A stretch of 64,000 nucleotides of DNA, taken from positions 2,666,001-2,730,000 of the forward strand of contig NZ_CP135971.1 in assembly GCF_032463525.1 (NCBI RefSeq), in the 5' to 3' direction. A model generated the notes under the pieces. That model had not been told where the DNA came from. It did not search any database and saw only the letters and a program-made list of their open reading frames with translations. Both the position numbers and the translations under genes were made by a program. Positions 20,499 through 29,255 of this stretch are shown one piece after another (position 1 is the first letter of the stretch; every line of letters starts with the position of its first letter). This DNA comes from Pseudomonas sp. DTU_2021_1001937_2_SI_NGA_ILE_001. GTDB taxonomy: Bacteria > Pseudomonadota > Gammaproteobacteria > Pseudomonadales > Pseudomonadaceae.

Positions 20499-21944
20499 AT
20501 GCAATGGGAAGTCGTCATCGGGCTGGAGATCCACACCCAGCTTTTGACCCAATCGAAGATTTTCTCCGGCAGCGCCACCACCTTCGGCTCGGAGGCCAAC
20601 ACCCAGGCCAGCCTGGTCGACCTTGGCATGCCGGGCGTGCTGCCGGTGCTCAATAAAGAAGCCGTGCGCATGGCGGTGAAGTTCGGCCTGGCGGTCAACG
20701 CCGAGATCGGCCGGCACAACGTGTTCGCGCGCAAGAACTACTTCTACCCGGACCTGCCCAAGGGCTACCAGATCAGCCAGATGGACCTGCCGGTGGTCGG
20801 CAAGGGCCACCTGGACATCACCCTGGAAGACGGCACCGTCAAGCGTATCGGCATCACCCGCGCGCACCTGGAAGAAGACGCCGGCAAGAGCCTGCACGAA
20901 GACTTCAGCGGCATGAGCGGCATCGACCTGAACCGCGCCGGTACGCCCCTGCTGGAGATCGTCTCCGAGCCGGACATGCGCAGTGCCAAGGAAGCCGTGG
21001 CCTATGTACGCGCCATCCATGCCCTGGTGCGCTACCTGGGCATCTGCGACGGCAACATGGCCGAAGGCTCGCTGCGCTGCGACTGCAACGTCTCGGTCCG
21101 GCCGAAGGGCCAGGCCGAGTTCGGCACGCGCTGCGAGATCAAGAACGTCAACTCGTTCCGCTTCATCGAGAAGGCCATCAACAGCGAGATCCAGCGCCAG
21201 ATCGACCTGATCGAAGACGGCGGCAAGGTCGTGCAGCAGACCCGCCTGTACGACCCGAACAAGGACGAGACCCGCGCCATGCGCAGCAAGGAGGAAGCCA
21301 ACGACTACCGTTACTTCCCCGACCCCGACCTGCTGCCGGTGATCATCGAGGACGCGTTCATCGAGCAGACCCGCGCCACCCTGCCCGAGCTGCCACAGCA
21401 GAAGCGCGAGCGCTTCCAGAGCCAGTTCGGCCTGTCGACCTACGACGCCACCGTGCTGGCCAGCAGCCGTGAACAGGCCGACTACTTCGAGCAGGTGGTG
21501 AGCCTCAGCGGCGACGCCAAGCTGGCGGCCAACTGGGTGATGGTCGAACTGGGCAGCCTGCTCAACAAACAGGGCCTGGAAATCGACGAGTCGCCGGTCA
21601 GCGCCGAGCAACTGGGCGGCATGCTGCTGCGCATCCGCGACAACACCATCTCCGGCAAGATCGCCAAGATGGTCTTCGAAGCCATGGCCAACGGTGAAGG
21701 CAGCGCCGACGAGATCATCGACAAGCGCGGCCTCAAGCAGGTTACCGACAGCGGCGCCATCGAGGCGATGCTCGACGAAGTCCTGGCCGCCAACGCCGAG
21801 CAGGTCGAACAGTACCGCGCGGCCGACGAGGCCAAGCGCGGCAAGATGTTCGGTTTCTTCGTCGGCCAGGCGATGAAAGCCTCCAAAGGCAAGGCCAACC
21901 CGCAGCAGGTGAACGAACTGCTCAAGGCCAAACTCGAAGGCTGA
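20499..21944 (+). CDS. gatB: Asp/Glu-tRNA amidotransferase subunit B
   Basis: A 481-residue GatB, which activates the side-chain carboxylate on tRNA with ATP and amidates it using ammonia from GatA. The start [15 protein letters not shown] and the segment [17 protein letters not shown] are typical; the C-terminal YqeY-like tail ([16 protein letters not shown]) binds tRNA. It is the last gene of the operon and is followed by a GC-rich terminator. Confidence 0.98.
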   Translation: MQWEVVIGLEIHTQLLTQSKIFSGSATTFGSEANTQASLVDLGMPGVLPVLNKEAVRMAVKFGLAVNAEIGRHNVFARKNYFYPDLPKGYQISQMDLPVVGKGHLDITLEDGTVKRIGITRAHLEEDAGKSLHEDFSGMSGIDLNRAGTPLLEIVSEPDMRSAKEAVAYVRAIHALVRYLGICDGNMAEGSLRCDCNVSVRPKGQAEFGTRCEIKNVNSFRFIEKAINSEIQRQIDLIEDGGKVVQQTRLYDPNKDETRAMRSKEEANDYRYFPDPDLLPVIIEDAFIEQTRATLPELPQQKRERFQSQFGLSTYDATVLASSREQADYFEQVVSLSGDAKLAANWVMVELGSLLNKQGLEIDESPVSAEQLGGMLLRIRDNTISGKIAKMVFEAMANGEGSADEIIDKRGLKQVTDSGAIEAMLDEVLAANAEQVEQYRAADEAKRGKMFGFFVGQAMKASKGKANPQQVNELLKAKLEG

Positions 21945-21947
21945 TCG

Positions 21948-21969
21948 CCGCCCCTGTGGGGGCGGTTTG
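21948..21969 (+). terminator. Probable terminator after gatB
   Basis: CCGCCCC-TGT-GGGGGCGG followed by TTT forms a strong stem 4 nt after the gatB stop. The T-run is short, so termination may be partial. Confidence 0.6.
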
Positions 21970-22050
21970 CGCCGTGAAGGCCGATGCATGGCCTCTCGCG
22001 GCTGAACCGCCCCGCAGGTCACCCCAGGCGTCAACCGGGAAGGACCGCTC

Positions 22051-22419
22051 ATGCGCCGACTGCTTACTGCCTGTACCCTGCTCACCCTGCTGGCCGGTTG
22101 CGCCAGCCACGATATCGACCCGCATGGCTATGACGAAACCGGCATGGCTTCGTACTACGGCGCCCGCCATCACGGCAAGCGCACCGCCAGCGGCGAACCG
22201 TTCAACCAGAACGCCCTGACCGCTGCCCACCGGCAGTTGCCGTTCGGCACCCAGGTCAAGGTCACCAACCTCGACAACGACCGTAGCGTGATACTGCGTA
22301 TCAACGACCGTGGCCCGCACACCCGCGGCCGACTGATCGACGTGTCGCGGGCCGCCGCCGAACAACTGGGCATGCTGCGCGCCGGAACCGCCAAGGTCCG
22401 CGTGCAGGCCCTGGACTGA
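22051..22419 (+). CDS. Minimal RlpA-like lipoprotein (DPBB domain only)
   Basis: This 122-residue lipoprotein has a signal peptide ending in lipobox LAGC (Cys17) and a double-psi beta-barrel domain with the RlpA motif GMASYYGARHHGKRTASGE and the catalytic-type Asp in RINDRGPHTRGR. RlpA-type domains cleave naked peptidoglycan glycan strands at the septum. Unlike full RlpA there is no C-terminal SPOR domain, so septal targeting would have to come from another route. It lies 106 nt after gatB and directly before the antiporter gene. Confidence 0.88.
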   Translation: MRRLLTACTLLTLLAGCASHDIDPHGYDETGMASYYGARHHGKRTASGEPFNQNALTAAHRQLPFGTQVKVTNLDNDRSVILRINDRGPHTRGRLIDVSRAAAEQLGMLRAGTAKVRVQALD

Positions 22420-22433
22420 GGAGCCTGGCCATC

Positions 22434-23504
22434 CTGTTCGCAAACCTGCCCGGCCCGCCCCTGCTGCAACTGGCCAGTGGTCTGCTCCTGCTGTTGCTCG
22501 GCTCGGTGCTGTCGGTGCGCGCCGCCGTGGGCCTGGCGGCGCTGCTGCGCGTGCGCCCCCTGATCATCGGCCTCACGGTGGTGGCACTGGGCAGCAGTGC
22601 GCCACAACTGGCGGTGGGCCTGCAGGCCGCACTCGGCAGCAGCCCGGACATCGCCGTGGGCAGCGTGGTCGGCAGCCATATCTTCAATGTGCTGGTCACC
22701 CTCGGGTTCTGTGCGCTGATCATTCCGCTACGCGTACCCCTGCAGGTGGTGCGCGTGGACATCCCGCTGCTGATCGGCGCCTGCCTGCTGGTGTTCCTGC
22801 TGTCGCGCAACGGCGAACTCGACCGGCTGGACGGCATCGCCCTGCTCATGGGCCTGGCTGGCTGCCTGGCCGTGGTACTGCGCCAGGCCAGCCAAAGCGC
22901 CCGGCACGGGCATTACCGCGACGACCAGCGCCCGTCGACGCTGCGCAGCCTGGCAACGCTGGCCGCCGGGCTGCTGGCGCTGTTCAGCGGTGGGCATCTG
23001 CTGGTGGATGCCACGGTGGTCATCGCCATTCATCTGGGCCTGTCGGAGCGCATCATGGGCCTGACGCTGATGGCCGTGGCCACGTCCATGCCAGCGCTGT
23101 TCACTTCGGTAATTGCCGCGCTGCGCGGCGAACGCGACATCGCCGTGGGCAACGTGATCGGCAGCAGCCTGCTCAACCTGCTCGGCGTGCTGGGCCTGAC
23201 CACCCTGTTGGCGCCACAGGCACTGTCGATCTCGCCCAATTCGCAGGTGTTCGACCTGCCGATCATGCTCGGCGTCGCCGTGCTGTGCCTGCCACTGTTC
23301 CACTCCGGCTACCGCATCACCCGGCTCAAGGCCCTGCTGTTGCTGGCGCTGTATGCCGCGTACGGGCTGGACATCATCGGCTTCAGCACGGGCATGCTGC
23401 TGGCTGAGCGCCTGGAAGGCTGGGTGCTGCGCTTCATCCTGCCGCCCCTGGCGATCCTCGTGTTGCTGGGCATGCTGCGCGCCTGGTGGCGCCAGTATCG
23501 CTAG
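22434..23504 (+). CDS. CaCA family Na+/Ca2+-type antiporter (YrbG-like), start uncertain
   Basis: This integral membrane protein has two alpha repeats, seen as GLTVVALGSSAPQLAVGL and, in the second half, GLTLMAVATSMPALFTSV, typical of cation/Ca2+ exchangers. About ten hydrophobic segments are visible. The first standard start codon is TTG at 22494, which would cut off most of the first membrane helix. The frame is open further upstream; CTG at 22434 (or ATC at 22431) follows GAGGAG at 22418-22423 with a workable spacer and restores helix one (LLQLASGLLLLLLGS). The start is therefore non-standard or the first helix is short. Substrate not determined. Confidence 0.8.
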   Translation: MFANLPGPPLLQLASGLLLLLLGSVLSVRAAVGLAALLRVRPLIIGLTVVALGSSAPQLAVGLQAALGSSPDIAVGSVVGSHIFNVLVTLGFCALIIPLRVPLQVVRVDIPLLIGACLLVFLLSRNGELDRLDGIALLMGLAGCLAVVLRQASQSARHGHYRDDQRPSTLRSLATLAAGLLALFSGGHLLVDATVVIAIHLGLSERIMGLTLMAVATSMPALFTSVIAALRGERDIAVGNVIGSSLLNLLGVLGLTTLLAPQALSISPNSQVFDLPIMLGVAVLCLPLFHSGYRITRLKALLLLALYAAYGLDIIGFSTGMLLAERLEGWVLRFILPPLAILVLLGMLRAWWRQYR

Positions 23505-23523
23505 GCCTGCTGGCTGATCGGCC

Positions 23524-23573
23524 GGGACCGGCTTCAGCCGGCAAGCTGTGCGCGGCTGAAGCCGCGCCTACCG
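23524..23573. repeat. REP pair between convergent genes
   Basis: Two palindromes, ACCGGCTTCAGCCGGCAAG and GCGCGGCTGAAGCCGCGCC, lie head to head in the 73-nt gap between the antiporter and the AEC permease. With no other terminator visible, they may end transcription from both sides. Confidence 0.85.
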
Positions 23574-23577
23574 GCAT

Positions 23578-24519
23578 CTAGATCCAGCCGCCCCACTGCA
23601 GCAGGAAGATACCGATATTGGTGGTTATCGCCGCCGCCAGGGTGGTCAGCACGATGATCGCTGCCGCCAGTTCGTAGTTACCGTTGGCCGAACGGGCCAT
23701 GATGTAGCTGGAGGCTGCGGTGGGGCTGGCGAAGTATAGGAACAGGATCCCCAGCTCTGCACCGCGGAAACCGCAGGCCCAGGCGGCGAAGGTGCAGATC
23801 AGCGGCAGCCAGACCATCTTCATCAGGCTCGCGCCGATGGCCATCTGCCCGCTCTGACGCAACGACGCCAGCGACAGGGTGCCGCCGATGCAGATCAACG
23901 CCAGCGGCAGGGTCATCTGCGCCAGGTAGTTGGCCGAGGTTTCGAACCAGGTGGGCATGCGCACGCCGTAGTAGGCGAACGGCGAAGCGACGATGACGCT
24001 GATGATCAGCGGATTGGAGAACACGCTCTTGATCACGCTCCAGGGGTCGGATTTGATCACCGGGCTGTACACCGCCAGGATCATGGTCGACAGCGCGTTG
24101 TAGTAGAGGATCACCATGGCCGCGAGGATCGCCCCCACCGAGATGCCATGGCTGCCATACATGCTGGCCGCCAGCGCCAGGCCCACTACACCGTTGTTGC
24201 CGCGAAACGCCCCTTGCACGTACACGCCACGGTCTTCGAAGGGAATGCGCCAGATCGCCCAGCCCCACAACAGGGCGAAGCTGCTCAGGGTGGCGACGGT
24301 GAAGAAGATCAGCAGGTCGGGCTGCAGGGCGGTGGACAGGTCGGCATGCACGATGCCCATGAACAGCAGCGCCGGCATGGTGACGTTGAACACCAGCGAC
24401 GAGGCGGTGACGATGAAGCCGTCGTTGATCGCCCCGATGCGCTTGAGGAACACGCCCATGAACAGCATGGCGAAGACCGGCGCGGTGACGTTGAGTGTTT
24501 CCAGAAAGATCGCCAGCAT
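23578..24519 (-). CDS. AEC (auxin efflux carrier) family permease
   Basis: A 313-residue membrane protein with about ten hydrophobic segments in two five-helix halves. It shows the AEC family pattern, including FVFNVTMPALLF-like (here SLVFNVTMPALLFMG) and the C-terminal SPTAASSYIMARSANGN segment. Bacterial AEC permeases commonly export or import dicarboxylates such as malate or malonate; the substrate is not evident. It is a single gene with no partner, flanked by repeats on both sides. Confidence 0.9.
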   Translation of the reverse strand: MLAIFLETLNVTAPVFAMLFMGVFLKRIGAINDGFIVTASSLVFNVTMPALLFMGIVHADLSTALQPDLLIFFTVATLSSFALLWGWAIWRIPFEDRGVYVQGAFRGNNGVVGLALAASMYGSHGISVGAILAAMVILYYNALSTMILAVYSPVIKSDPWSVIKSVFSNPLIISVIVASPFAYYGVRMPTWFETSANYLAQMTLPLALICIGGTLSLASLRQSGQMAIGASLMKMVWLPLICTFAAWACGFRGAELGILFLYFASPTAASSYIMARSANGNYELAAAIIVLTTLAAAITTNIGIFLLQWGGWI

Positions 24520-24583
24520 GCCCGTGTAACCCTGTCACCTCGTGAAGTCGCCCATGATAGCCAAGTACGACATCCGATGTGAC

Positions 24584-24912
24584 AGGGTTTTACCCCAATG
24601 CAGGTCAGTCCGACCCCGTGACGCCTAACCGAACAGTATTGGGTTTACCCCGATACAGGCCAGTTAGACCGGGTAGGAGCGGCTTCAGCCGCGAAGCGAC
24701 CGTATGTTCACAACAGATGCAGTGAATCTCATTGCCCTTTCGCAGCTAAAGCCGCTCCCACCGAGCCCCGTGACGCCTAACCGAACAGTATTGGGTTTAC
24801 CCCGATACAGGTCAGTTAGACCGGGTAGGCTTCAGCCACGAAGCGACCGCATGTTCACAACAGACGCAGTGAATCTCATGACCCTTTCGCGGCTAAAGCC
24901 GTTCCCACCGGG
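24584..24912. repeat. Tandemly duplicated 152-bp block containing REP pairs
   Basis: A unit starting CCCCGTGACGCCTAACCG occurs at 24614-24765 and again at 24766-24912. Each copy holds an inverted REP pair around a conserved spacer (GCATGTTCACAACAGA type). The second copy has lost part of its first REP (TAGGAGCGGCTTCAG became TAGGCTTCAG). A degenerate partial unit precedes them at 24584-24613. The block fills the gap between the AEC permease and phoD; no gene is seen. Confidence 0.9.
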
Positions 24913-24937
24913 TGCTCTGGTCGGCCCCAGCAGAGGG

Positions 24938-26494
24938 TCATACCGAAGGCTGCAGCTTGCGTTCGTACACCGCCACGCCATCCAGGTCGCGCAGGGTGAC
25001 GGTCAGTTCGCCGCTCTGCCCTTCGATGTTGACTTCACCGAAGAACTGGAAGCCCGCGAACGGCGAGGTGTTCTGCGCCGGCGGGGCCTTCTGGAACACC
25101 AGCTCCGGACCGAAGGTCATGTCCAGCTTGTTAGGCCCGAAGCTGCCGGCATTGAGCGGCCCGGCCACGAACTCCCAGAACGGCTCGAAATCCTGGAAGT
25201 GCGCACGCTCCGGCTGGTAATGGTGGGCCGCGCAGTAGTGCACGTCGGCGGTCAGCCATAGGTAGTCGCGGACCTTCTCGGCGCGCAGGAAGGCCAGCAG
25301 CTCGGCGATTTCCATCTCACGCCCCAGGGCCGGGCCATCGTTGCCGTTGGCAATGGCCTCCCAGCGCGGCACCCCAGGGCTGACCTCGCCGTCGGGCACA
25401 CCCAGGCCGATGGGCATGTCGGCGGCAATGACCTTCCACTGCGCCTGGGAAGCCTTGAGTTCGCGCTTGAGCCAGTCGAGCTGCTCGCGGCCGAGGAACG
25501 CGGTTTCCGGCCCCGGCTTGTCCGACAGGTTGGCGTCGTTGCCGCCCCGATAGCTGCGCATGTCGAGTACGAAGACATCCAGCATCGGCCCGTAGGGAAT
25601 CTTGCGATACACCCGCCCTCCGCCATCGGCGGCCTGCAGGCGCATCGGTGCGTATTCCAGAAAGGCCTGGCGGCCACGCGCGGCCAGCAGCTGGATGTCG
25701 CGTACCTTGTAGCGGTCGTCGAGCTGCTTGCTGGACGACCAGTTGTTGGTCACCTCATGGTCGTCCCACTGCCAGATCTGCGGCACCTGGGCATTGAACA
25801 ACCGCAGGTTGTCGTCCATGAGGTTGTAGCGGTAATTGCCACGGTATTCGTCGAGGGTCTCGGCCACCTTGCTCTTCGCCTCAGTGGTGAGGTTGCGCCA
25901 GATACGCCCGTCCTCGGTGGTCAGCTGCGCGGGCACCGGGCCGTCGGCATAGATGGTGTCGCCGCTGTGGATGAAGAAGTCCGGCAGGCGCAGGCGCATG
26001 GCTTCATAGATGCGCATGCCGCCGATGTCCGGGTTGATGCCGAAGCCCTGCCCCACCGTGTCGCCGCTCCACACGAAGCGAATGTCGCGGCGCTGCTGCG
26101 GCATGCTGCGCAAGTGGCCGAACCACGGCTCGCTGGCCAGGCCCGATTGCGCGTCCTCGAAGAACACCCGGTAGAAGATCGCCTGGTCGGCGGGCAGACC
26201 ACTGAGTTCGACGCGCGCAGTGAAATCGCTGCGCGCATCGACCACCGGCGACACCGCCTTGCGCGGCTGGCTGAACAGGCTGCGGGTGTCCCATTCCACC
26301 ACCATGCGCGCCGGGCGATCACAGCGGCTCCAGACGATCGCCCGGTCACCCTGCAGGTCGCCGGACTGCACACCGTCGGTGATCTTCGGCCGCGCCTGGG
26401 GCGAAGCGATCACCGCCGGTGCCAGGCCTGGCAGGATCAGTCCGGCGCCGGCGGCCTGAATGACCTGGCGGCGCTTGAGTTCGAAAGTCCCCAT
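24938..26494 (-). CDS. phoD: PhoD-like alkaline phosphatase/phosphodiesterase, Tat-type export
   Basis: A 518-residue PhoD family metallophosphatase. The N-terminus LKRRQVIQAAGAGLILPGL is a twin-arginine-like signal. An N-terminal Ig-like PhoD_N domain (GVQSGDLQGDRAIVWSR) is followed by the metal centre motifs (SGDTIYAD, WDDHEVTNNW, WLTADVHYCAAH). PhoD enzymes use Ca2+/Fe3+ and release phosphate from mono- and diesters in the periplasm. GGAGGTAACC precedes the ATG at 26494. It is a single gene; no Pho box was identified. Confidence 0.92.
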   Translation of the reverse strand: MGTFELKRRQVIQAAGAGLILPGLAPAVIASPQARPKITDGVQSGDLQGDRAIVWSRCDRPARMVVEWDTRSLFSQPRKAVSPVVDARSDFTARVELSGLPADQAIFYRVFFEDAQSGLASEPWFGHLRSMPQQRRDIRFVWSGDTVGQGFGINPDIGGMRIYEAMRLRLPDFFIHSGDTIYADGPVPAQLTTEDGRIWRNLTTEAKSKVAETLDEYRGNYRYNLMDDNLRLFNAQVPQIWQWDDHEVTNNWSSSKQLDDRYKVRDIQLLAARGRQAFLEYAPMRLQAADGGGRVYRKIPYGPMLDVFVLDMRSYRGGNDANLSDKPGPETAFLGREQLDWLKRELKASQAQWKVIAADMPIGLGVPDGEVSPGVPRWEAIANGNDGPALGREMEIAELLAFLRAEKVRDYLWLTADVHYCAAHHYQPERAHFQDFEPFWEFVAGPLNAGSFGPNKLDMTFGPELVFQKAPPAQNTSPFAGFQFFGEVNIEGQSGELTVTLRDLDGVAVYERKLQPSV

Positions 26495-26565
26495 GGTTAC
26501 CTCCTCGCAAACGGGCAAAGAGGCAACCTAACAGGGCAATGTTGGCGGGACGTGACAGCCGGGTT

Positions 26566-28299
26566 TCAGTTCGCCTGCGGCGCCACGGCCAGTTCCATCG
26601 CCTCGGGGCGCTTGAGCGCCGCATACAGCACACCGGTGACCAGGCTGCCGGCGACGATGGCCAGCAGGTACAGCAGCGCATGGTTGATGGCGTTGGGGAT
26701 CAGCAACACGAACAGCCCGCCGTGCGGCGCCATCAGCTTGCAGCCGAAGTACATCGACAACGCACCGGTGAGCGCCCCGCCCACGATACTGGCCGGAATC
26801 ACCCGCAACGGGTCCTTGGCGGCGAAGGGAATCGCGCCTTCGGAAATGAAGCACAGCCCCAGCACGAAGGAGGCCTTGCCGGCCTCGCGCTCGCTCTGGG
26901 CGAACTTGCGCCGCGCCAGCACGCTGGCGATGCCCATGCCGATCGGCGGCACCATGCCGGCGGCCATCACCGCAGCCATTGGCGCGTAGCTCTGCGAGGC
27001 CAGCAGGCCAACGGAGAACGCATAGGACGCCTTGTTGATCGGCCCGCCAAGGTCGACGCACATCATCGCGCCGAGCACCACACCGAGCAGAATGGCGTTG
27101 GCGGTTCCCATGCTCTCCAGGAACTGGGTCAAGGCGCCAAGCAGGCTGGCCACTGGCTGGCCGACCACGTAGATCATCATCAGGCCGGTGAACAGGCTGG
27201 CCAGCAACGGAATGATGAGGATCGGTTTGAGCGCCTCGACACTGGCCGGCAGGCGCGCGTAGCGGTTGATCAGCAAGGCGCTGTAGCCGGCCAGGAAGCC
27301 GGCGACGATGCCGCCGATGAAGCCGGCCCCCAAGGTGCTGGCCAGCAGGCCGCCGATCATGCCCGGCGCCAGGCCAGGGCGGTCGGCGATCGACCAGGCG
27401 ATGTAACCGGCCAGCAGCGGCACCATGAGTTTGAACGCGGCCTCGCCACCGATCTGCATCAGCGCCGCCGCCAGGGTGCCCTTCTCCTTGAACGCCTCGA
27501 TGCCGAAGACGAACGACAAGGCGATCAGCAGGCCACCCGCCACGACCATCGGCAACATGAACGAAACGCCAGTGAGCAGATGCTTGTAGACCCCGGTGCT
27601 TTCGGACTTGGCCGACGACGCCTGGCCGGTGCTGGCCGTGCTTTCCACCTTGCCCTCGGCCAGGGCCTTGGCCAGGGTCGCGTCGGGCTGCTTGAGGGCG
27701 ATGCCGGTGCCGCAACGGTAGATGCGTTTACCGGCGAAGCGCTCGGTGGCCACTTCGATATCCGTGGCCAGCAGCACCACATCGGCGTCCTGGATGGCCT
27801 GGGCACTCAGCGGTGTGCGGGCGCCGACCGAGCCTTGGGTTTCCACCTGCAACTCGTGGCCCAGGCGCTTGGCAGACTGCTGCAGCGCCTCGGCGGCCAT
27901 GAAGGTATGCGCCACCCCGGTGGGGCAGGCGGTGATTGCCACGATACGCGCTGCACCCTGGCCGACGCTTGCCGGGCTGGCCGACACTTCCCAGGGCTGC
28001 GCCTGCTCGGCGGCTCGGGTGAGAAACGCATCGACATCCTGCAAGGCCTGGGCCGGCGAGCCCTGGTACAGGCGCTTGCCAGCGAAGCGGTCGAGATCCA
28101 GCGCGCCGCTGAACACCGCGACGACCAGCTCAGCCTGCTCGATATCCTGGGCCGAAAGGCGACCACCCGGCTTGTTCGGGTCGACCACTTCCACGCAGGT
28201 CGACCAGCCCAGGCGCTGCGCCGCCGCCTCCAGCAGGCGCGCACTGAGCACGCTGCTGACCTTGCCGTTGGGGCACGCCGTTACTATGGCTACTTTCAT
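26566..28299 (-). CDS. fruA: Fructose PTS EIIB'BC permease
   Basis: A 577-residue fructose-specific PTS permease. A degenerate first EIIB' domain (Cys9 in TACPNG) is followed by the active EIIB domain (Cys125 in ITACPTGVAHTF), then a linker and an EIIC membrane domain of about eight or more helices from residue 235 on (HLLTGVSFMLPMVVAGG). It takes up fructose and releases fructose-1-phosphate. It is the last gene of fruBKA, 17 nt after fruK. GAGGGG lies 6 nt before the ATG. Confidence 0.97.
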   Translation of the reverse strand: MKVAIVTACPNGKVSSVLSARLLEAAAQRLGWSTCVEVVDPNKPGGRLSAQDIEQAELVVAVFSGALDLDRFAGKRLYQGSPAQALQDVDAFLTRAAEQAQPWEVSASPASVGQGAARIVAITACPTGVAHTFMAAEALQQSAKRLGHELQVETQGSVGARTPLSAQAIQDADVVLLATDIEVATERFAGKRIYRCGTGIALKQPDATLAKALAEGKVESTASTGQASSAKSESTGVYKHLLTGVSFMLPMVVAGGLLIALSFVFGIEAFKEKGTLAAALMQIGGEAAFKLMVPLLAGYIAWSIADRPGLAPGMIGGLLASTLGAGFIGGIVAGFLAGYSALLINRYARLPASVEALKPILIIPLLASLFTGLMMIYVVGQPVASLLGALTQFLESMGTANAILLGVVLGAMMCVDLGGPINKASYAFSVGLLASQSYAPMAAVMAAGMVPPIGMGIASVLARRKFAQSEREAGKASFVLGLCFISEGAIPFAAKDPLRVIPASIVGGALTGALSMYFGCKLMAPHGGLFVLLIPNAINHALLYLLAIVAGSLVTGVLYAALKRPEAMELAVAPQAN

Positions 28300-28316
28300 T
28301 ACCAACCCCTCTCTTG

Positions 28317-29255
28317 TTATTCGCTCAGGCTGCGCACGGTCACGCCGTCCGCCAGTCGTTCGAGTTGCTGCGCATCGGTGATACCGAAACCGATCTGGGT
28401 CACCGCCATCGCCGCGATGGCCGTCGCGGTACGCAGGGCTTCACGCGGCTCGTCGCCACGCAGCAGACCATGCAGCATGCCGGCCAGCAGCGAATCGCCG
28501 GCCCCCACGGTACTGGCTACCTGCACCTTGGGCGGCAGGGCCTGCAGCGCGGAGTGGCCACGGAACCAGCAAACACCGTCGGCGCCCTGGGAAATCACCA
28601 CATGCTCGACACCCTGGGCCTGCAGACGCCGGGCGGCATCACCTTGCTGTACCAGCGACTCGACCGCCTCGCCAAGCACATCGCCGAGTTCTTCGGTGTT
28701 GGGCTTGACCAGCCAGGGGCCGGCCTCCAGGCCGGCCGCCAACGCCGGGCCACTGGTATCCAGGGCGACCTTGACCCCCTGCTTGCCGAGCATGCCCAGC
28801 AGGCGCTTGAGCCATTGCGGGTCGATCCCACGCGGCAGGCTACCGGCCACCACCACGGCATCGAAGCCCGCGGCGATGCGCTCCAGGCGGCTGAACAGCG
28901 CCTGCTGTTCCGCTTCGCCGACCACCAGCCCCGGACCATTGATGTCGGTGATGCGCCCGGCACTCTCGGCCAGCTTGAGGTTGCTGCGGGTTTCTCCCGG
29001 CACCCGCACGAACTCGTCGACGAAACCGCGCCGGGCGATCAGCGCATCGAAGGCCTGGGGATTGTCCAGGCCCAGGAAACCGGAGACGGTCACCGCATGA
29101 CCGAGGTCGGCGAGCACCTGGGCCACATTGAGGCCCTTGCCCGCGGCGTGGGTGAGCATGGCTTCGCCCCGGTTGACTTCACCCACGCGCAGCTGCGCCA
29201 GCTGTACGGTGAGGTCCAGTGCCGGGTTGAGCGTGAGGGTCAGGATATTGGCCAT
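28317..29255 (-). CDS. fruK: 1-phosphofructokinase
   Basis: A 312-residue PfkB-family kinase that converts fructose-1-phosphate to fructose-1,6-bisphosphate with ATP. The N-terminal TLNPALDLTV pattern and the C-terminal GAGDSLLAGML catalytic motif (Asp as base) are present. The ATG overlaps the fruB stop by 1 nt (TGATG), so it is coupled to fruB. In P. putida fructose-1-phosphate is also the signal that releases Cra, so FruK activity feeds back on the operon. Confidence 0.97.
   Translation of the reverse strand: MANILTLTLNPALDLTVQLAQLRVGEVNRGEAMLTHAAGKGLNVAQVLADLGHAVTVSGFLGLDNPQAFDALIARRGFVDEFVRVPGETRSNLKLAESAGRITDINGPGLVVGEAEQQALFSRLERIAAGFDAVVVAGSLPRGIDPQWLKRLLGMLGKQGVKVALDTSGPALAAGLEAGPWLVKPNTEELGDVLGEAVESLVQQGDAARRLQAQGVEHVVISQGADGVCWFRGHSALQALPPKVQVASTVGAGDSLLAGMLHGLLRGDEPREALRTATAIAAMAVTQIGFGITDAQQLERLADGVTVRSLSE

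Noticed and set aside
24584..24912. Possible CRISPR array
   Set aside because: Only two long units of 152 bp with internal palindromes and no short regular repeat-spacer pattern; no cas genes nearby.
24704..25261. 185-codon plus-strand frame over the REP block and end of phoD
   Set aside because: It is a translation of repeats running into antisense of phoD.
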